Source of the DNA: RGIG3009 sp045578625
Lineage (GTDB): Bacteria > Bacillota > Clostridia > Oscillospirales > Acutalibacteraceae
Direction of reading: 5' to 3'
Assembly (NCBI GenBank): GCA_045578625.1
Contig: JAZNKN010000023.1
Coordinates: forward strand, 1-45,808
Length of the DNA: 45,808 nucleotides
Part shown: piece after piece, positions 42,587-45,808 of the stretch
How positions within the stretch are numbered: position 1 is the first letter of the stretch
How the letters are laid out: every line of letters starts with the position of its first letter
Notes under the pieces: model-generated
What the model was told of the DNA's origin: nothing
The model's input: the letters and a program-made list of their open reading frames with translations, nothing else
The model's database searches: none
Position numbers and translations under genes: made by a program

Positions 42587-45088
42587 ATGAAACGAATTAC
42601 AGCATATATTTTAGCTTTCTTGCTCTGCGTTTGCCTGCTGAGCGGATGCCGCTCAAAGGAAGCGACCGGCGGCTGTCAAAAGCACGCAGACGCGGATAAC
42701 AACGGCGTTTGCGACCAGTGCCAAGTCTCTCTCTTCATCTATTTCGATCTGTATGCCATTAACGGCTCACCGACCGATACCGACCGCCTCGCCACCTACC
42801 TCAACGGTGCTCGTGAGACGGATCGAAACACGATGCTTCTCTCCACGGGCAATCTTTGGAACGGTTCATCTTACACAGAATCGATCGGGTGGATGAACGA
42901 GCTTGATTTTACTGCAGCGGCTATCGGCGAACACGACTTTGGAAGCGGAGAACAACTCATCGAGCAAGCAAGTGCGTCAGCAGAGTTCCCTTTTTTGGCA
43001 ATCAACGTCTATGACCGTGAGACCGATAAGCGCGTTCCCTACTGCTCCCCTTCGCTCCTCGTTGAGGGCGATGGTATACAAATCGGCATCATCGGCGCGG
43101 TCGGCGATTGCTACGACGCCATCCCGGAAAGCCACTGTGATGAGGTGTACTTTAAGACAGGTGATGAACTCACCGCCCTGATAAAAGCCGAAGCGGACAG
43201 CCTGCGCTCGCGCGGTGCGGATTTCATTGTTTACCTCCTGCACGACGGCTACGATCGCAGCTATACCGGCTCTGTCCAAAAGGTGAAAGCAGACCAGATT
43301 GCCGGATATTACGACGCGGTGCTTTCCGACGGCTACGTTGATCTGGTCTTTGAGGGCGGCACGGCTCAGTCCTATCGCCTGCAGGACGGACACAACGTCT
43401 ACCACCTGCAAAATGCTCAAACTGTCGATGGCGTCTCGTATGCGCAGATCGCTGTTAATATCGCGACCGGCGCGGCCGACGTGCGCACTGCCAAGCTGAT
43501 CGACATTACCGCCCCTCCGGTCGAAAGCAAGCCCTCATCGCAAGGGACAAGTACCACGCCCTCAAAAGGTACCTCTGCTCAATCGGGTAGCAAACCGCAA
43601 AGCGGCACGACCACCCGACCGACGAGTGGCAGCACTCCCCCATCCACCTCTTGCAAAGGGCATAAGGACGATAACAATGACGGCGTTTGCGACCTGTGCT
43701 ACACCTCCGTCCTCGTCTATTTTGATTTTTATTCCATCAACGATCTCCACGGCAAGTTTGCCGATGCCGACAGCCACATCGGTGTGGATGAGCTCACGAC
43801 CTACTTGAAAAACGCCCGAGAAACCGACGAAAATGCCGTGTTCCTCTCCGCGGGCGATATGTGGCAGGGCAGTTCCGAGTCAAACCTTACCAAGGGACAG
43901 ATCATCACCGACTGGATGAACGAATTGGACTTTACCGCAATGTCCCTCGGCAACCACGAATTTGACTGGGGCGAGGAATATATTGAAACTAACGAGGATT
44001 TTTCCGAATTCCCGTTCTTGGCGATCAACGTCTACGATCGCGAGACGAACGCCCGCGTTGATTATTGCGCTCCCTCGGTCATGGTAGAGGGCGACGGCAT
44101 CCAGATCGGCATCATCGGTGCGATCGGCGATTGCTACTCCTCCATCGCGGTCGATAAATGCGACACCGTGTATTTCAAGGTAGACAATGAGCTGACTTCG
44201 CTTGTAAAAGCAGAAGCGAACAGCCTTCGTGCGCGCGGCGCTGACTTTATTGTTTACGTCCTGCACGACGGCTATGGCAGCACCCAGACCGGCGCGGTCA
44301 AGCAGGTGACCTCGTCTCAGATATCCTCGTATTACGATACGTCGCTTTCCAACGGCTATGTGGACCTCGTGTTTGAGGGACACACCCATCAGGGATATCG
44401 ACTTCAGGATGAGTACGGCGTGTATCATCTGCAGAACCGCGGCGATAACAAGGGCGGTATCTCGCACGTGGAGATCGCGATCAATGCGGTGACAGATGAT
44501 TCCTCAGTCAGCACCGTAGAGCTTGTAAACAGCAGCCAATATCAGTACCTGAACGACGACCCGCTGGTTGAAGAGCTGTTAGAGAAATACGAGGATCAAG
44601 TCTCTCTCGGTAACGAGGTACTCGGCTACAACGCGGCGAAGCGCAACAGCACCTACCTACGTCAGCTAATGGCCGATCTGTACTATCAATTTGGTGTTGA
44701 AACCTGGGGCGACAATTACGATATCGTTCTCGGCGGCGGCTTTATCAACGCCCGCAGCCCATACAATCTGTCAGCCGGCAACGTGACGTACTCGCACGTG
44801 CAATCCCTCTTTCCCTTTGACAATCAACTGACACTGTGCTCGATCAAAGGATACGATCTGCGCAGCAAGTTCTTTGAAACGAAAAACTCCGACTATTTTA
44901 TTTCCTATGGCGATTACGGAAGCCGTGTCCGCCAAAGCATCAGCAACAATGCTACCTATTACATCATTGTCGATTCCTACACTGCCAATTACTCACCAAA
45001 CCGCCTGACGATCATCGAGGAATATGACGCGACCGTTTTCGGACGCGACCTGCTTGCCGACTATATCCAAAACGGCGGCCTCTCTTAA
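42587..45088 (+). CDS. Lipoprotein 5'-nucleotidase with a degenerate tandem phosphoesterase copy
   Basis: An 833-residue UshA/YhcR-type nucleotidase (lipobox LLSGC, Cys21). Order: Cys/His/Asp motif (30-45), phosphoesterase copy 1 (about 47-308), Ser/Thr/Pro linker (311-355), second Cys/His/Asp motif (356-371), copy 2 (about 374-648) and the 5'-nucleotidase C-terminal domain (about 650-833, with DIVLGGGFINARSPYNLSAG). Copy 2 has all metal motifs (NDLHG 385-389, GD 423-424, GNHE 455-458, His560, GHTH 598-601). Copy 1 keeps only the equivalent of His560. It should strip phosphate from nucleotides outside the cell. ATG 42587 is preferred to a GTG nine bases upstream. Confidence 0.88.
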   Translation: MKRITAYILAFLLCVCLLSGCRSKEATGGCQKHADADNNGVCDQCQVSLFIYFDLYAINGSPTDTDRLATYLNGARETDRNTMLLSTGNLWNGSSYTESIGWMNELDFTAAAIGEHDFGSGEQLIEQASASAEFPFLAINVYDRETDKRVPYCSPSLLVEGDGIQIGIIGAVGDCYDAIPESHCDEVYFKTGDELTALIKAEADSLRSRGADFIVYLLHDGYDRSYTGSVQKVKADQIAGYYDAVLSDGYVDLVFEGGTAQSYRLQDGHNVYHLQNAQTVDGVSYAQIAVNIATGAADVRTAKLIDITAPPVESKPSSQGTSTTPSKGTSAQSGSKPQSGTTTRPTSGSTPPSTSCKGHKDDNNDGVCDLCYTSVLVYFDFYSINDLHGKFADADSHIGVDELTTYLKNARETDENAVFLSAGDMWQGSSESNLTKGQIITDWMNELDFTAMSLGNHEFDWGEEYIETNEDFSEFPFLAINVYDRETNARVDYCAPSVMVEGDGIQIGIIGAIGDCYSSIAVDKCDTVYFKVDNELTSLVKAEANSLRARGADFIVYVLHDGYGSTQTGAVKQVTSSQISSYYDTSLSNGYVDLVFEGHTHQGYRLQDEYGVYHLQNRGDNKGGISHVEIAINAVTDDSSVSTVELVNSSQYQYLNDDPLVEELLEKYEDQVSLGNEVLGYNAAKRNSTYLRQLMADLYYQFGVETWGDNYDIVLGGGFINARSPYNLSAGNVTYSHVQSLFPFDNQLTLCSIKGYDLRSKFFETKNSDYFISYGDYGSRVRQSISNNATYYIIVDSYTANYSPNRLTIIEEYDATVFGRDLLADYIQNGGLS

Positions 45089-45102
45089 CACATACGTAAA
45101 GC

Positions 45103-45145
45103 AGCGAAGGCACAAACGGAAATCCGTTTGTGCCTTCGCTTTCTT
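45103..45145 (+). terminator. Terminator of the tandem 5'-nucleotidase gene
   Basis: A perfect 18-bp stem (45103-45120 with 45123-45140, AGCGAAGGC...GCCTTCGCT) with a two-base loop, then TTCTTATT. Confidence 0.9.
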
Positions 45146-45162
45146 ATTATCGATCAAGATAT

Positions 45163-45323
45163 AGTGAAGTTTGGCTATGCCAAGTGAAGTTATGCCTGCA
45201 GCATAGTGAAGTTGCTCCTTCGGAGCAGTGAAGTTAAGTGTGCTACTCACGCCCGCAGGCACTTCACGATGCGAAGTATCGCTTCACGCACCGAAGGTGT
45301 GCTTATCGTGCCGCAAGGCACAC
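45163..45323. repeat. Modular hairpin array, AGTGAAGTT spacer type
   Basis: Four exact copies of AGTGAAGTT (45163, 45183, 45205, 45227) separate short hairpins: TTGGC/GCCAA, TATGC/GCATA and GCTCC/GGAGC. Beyond 45236 the array continues with hairpins at 45266-45281, 45288-45302 and GTGCC-GCAA-GGCAC (45308-45321), but the spacers now appear inverted and shortened as ACTTCAC (45261) and CTTCAC (45282). Stems differ completely between units while the spacer is fixed. No reading frame is plausible. It lies between two strong terminators. Confidence 0.8.
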
Positions 45324-45330
45324 TTGGTTC

Positions 45331-45373
45331 AAAAAAGACCACATTTGTCTTATTGGACAAATGTGGTCTTTTT
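45331..45373. terminator. Bidirectional terminator next to the hairpin array
   Basis: An 18-bp perfect stem (45332-45349 with 45356-45373, core GACCACATTTGTC) with a six-base loop and A/T runs on both sides. Confidence 0.85.
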
Positions 45374-45375
45374 CG

Positions 45376-45391
45376 TGGCGCGCCCGAAGGG
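45376..45391. repeat. Duplicate of the tRNA-Arg 3' end (att-like)
   Basis: The 16 bases TGGCGCGCCCGAAGGG repeat exactly the 3' end of the tRNA-Arg gene, including CCA, found at 45564-45579. The copies are in the same orientation, 188 bp apart. Such duplications mark integration of mobile DNA at tRNA genes; no integrase is present. Confidence 0.6.
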
Positions 45392-45527
45392 GGATGTACA
45401 GTGCGAACGTTCCTTCTCGTCTTTTCGTTTCGGTACAGTGCGGCCGGGCGCATAAACGCGACGGCCTAAAAACAGTCCTCCGGACTGTTTTCTTTACGGC
45501 CTTTCGAGTCCCTCCGGGCAAAAAAGA
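45392..45527. other. Gene-free stretch with small repeats and a hairpin
   Basis: Between the tRNA-Arg duplicate and the tRNA-Arg terminator I see no gene. It holds a 10-bp direct repeat GTACAGTGCG (45396 and 45433), a terminator-like hairpin AAAACAGTCC/GGACTGTTTT (45469-45491) with loop TCC and a T-rich tail, flanked by two copies of ACGGCCT (45461, 45496), and a T-arm-like fragment ending ccctccgggc (about 45504-45520). It looks like debris of recombination around tRNA genes. Confidence 0.5.
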
Positions 45528-45528
45528 A

Positions 45529-45564
45529 AAATACGGACACCGCTTTTGCGGTGTCCGTATTTTT
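45529..45564 (-). terminator. Terminator of the tRNA cluster
   Basis: A 16-bp perfect stem AAAATACGGACACCGC/GCGGTGTCCGTATTTT across TTTT, directly past the 3' end of tRNA-Arg and with A/T runs on both sides. Confidence 0.9.
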
Positions 45565-45640
45565 GGCGCGCCCGAAGGGACTCGAACCCCTGACCTCTTG
45601 ATTCGTAGTCAAGCACTCTATCCAGCTGAGCTACTGGCAC
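45564..45640 (-). tRNA. tRNA-Arg (ACG)
   Basis: On the minus strand the anticodon arm cttga-ctACGaa-tcaag reads Arg, with normal D- and T-arms and encoded CCA. The acceptor stem is imperfect: 5' gtgccag against 3' cgggcgc gives one G-U wobble and one A-G mismatch, where gcgcccg would pair fully. Confidence 0.93.
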
Positions 45641-45645
45641 ATATA

Positions 45646-45740
45646 TGGCGGAGAGCAAGGGATTCGAACCCTCGATACGCTTTTAATAACGTATACTCGC
45701 TTAGCAGGCGAGCGCCTTCAGCCTACTCGGCCAACTCTCC
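45646..45740 (-). tRNA. tRNA-Ser (GCT)
   Basis: Minus strand: ggagagt acceptor, anticodon loop ctGCTaa in a perfect cgctcgc/gcgag-type stem, long variable arm (tatacg..cgtatc) as expected for class II tRNA, T-arm ggttcgaatcc and CCA. Confidence 0.95.
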
Positions 45741-45768
45741 ATGTTATCGTATCGGGGCGAGGGGCACA

Positions 45769-45808
45769 TGGCGGAGAGGGTGGGATTCGAACCCACGGAA
45801 CCCGCAAA
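45769..45808 (-). tRNA. tRNA 3' part, probably Ser, cut by window edge
   Basis: The last 40 bases of a minus-strand tRNA are present: end of a long variable arm (gggttcc), T-arm gtgggttcgaatcccac, acceptor ctctccg and CCA. The acceptor end and the long variable arm fit tRNA-Ser; the anticodon lies outside the window. Confidence 0.75.

Noticed and set aside
45163..45323. CRISPR array
   Set aside because: The repeated part is only 9 bp, the intervening parts are self-complementary and of 10-13 bp, and no cas gene is present.
45504..45520. Further plus-strand tRNA
   Set aside because: Only a T-arm-like fragment (ttcgagtccctccgggc) is present; no anticodon or D-arm can be folded upstream.

Overview
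The window looks like a chromosomal segment of a Gram-positive anaerobe of the class Clostridia, most likely an Oscillospirales/Ruminococcaceae-type gut bacterium. The signs are AGGAGG-type ribosome binding sites, an SRP RNA of the short Alu-less class, lipoproteins, a sortase-like IPATG anchor, a fused AdhE, a type III pantothenate kinase, an ECF vitamin transporter, a VanZ-like protein and intermediate GC content. No phage, IS or CRISPR structure was found. tRNA genes lie at both edges: Asn on the left; Arg, Ser and a partial, probably Ser, tRNA on the right.

Layout. 1-300: end of tRNA-Asn, its terminator and a small modular hairpin array. 314-4393: an acidic lipoprotein, an amidohydrolase and a three-gene operon of zinc-ribbon proteins. 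4561-8246: an MBL-fold hydrolase and a SERCA-type Ca2+ P-type ATPase. 8298-10818: the remnant of a Gfo/Idh/MocA oxidoreductase, a DeoR-type regulator and a divergent MATE exporter. 10834-17415 (minus): a housekeeping run in transcription order SRP RNA, dnaX, ybaB, vanZ-like, recR, smpB, GtrB-like glycosyltransferase, coaX, ECF S-component, GtrA-like protein. 17472-19945: ApbE and an O-antigen-ligase-like protein. 19996-25883 (minus): a PurF-like protein without its glutaminase nucleophile, a LysR regulator, adhE and a small-molecule kinase.

26050-45142 reads as a nucleic-acid scavenging region. A plus-strand six-gene operon holds deoC, deoD, udp, two NrnA-like DHH phosphoesterases and surE. 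Facing it is a long minus-strand run: a nucleotidase/guanylate-kinase-like fusion, an RDD membrane protein, a CUT1-type ABC importer (ATPase, two permeases, binding lipoprotein), a secreted staphylococcal-nuclease-type lipoprotein and two surface proteins, each with four OB-fold-like repeats. Divergent from that run is a lipoprotein 5'-nucleotidase with an internal tandem duplication whose first copy has lost nearly all metal ligands. OB-fold, SNase and 5'-nucleotidase modules are joined in one wall-anchored nuclease in Bacillus (YhcR); here they are separate proteins combined with an importer and a salvage operon. This is the most interesting system in the window; its function is inferred.

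45143-45808 has no protein gene. It holds a second hairpin array (same spacer family as the one at 116-199), several terminator hairpins, a duplicated tRNA-Arg 3' end and the tRNA cluster.
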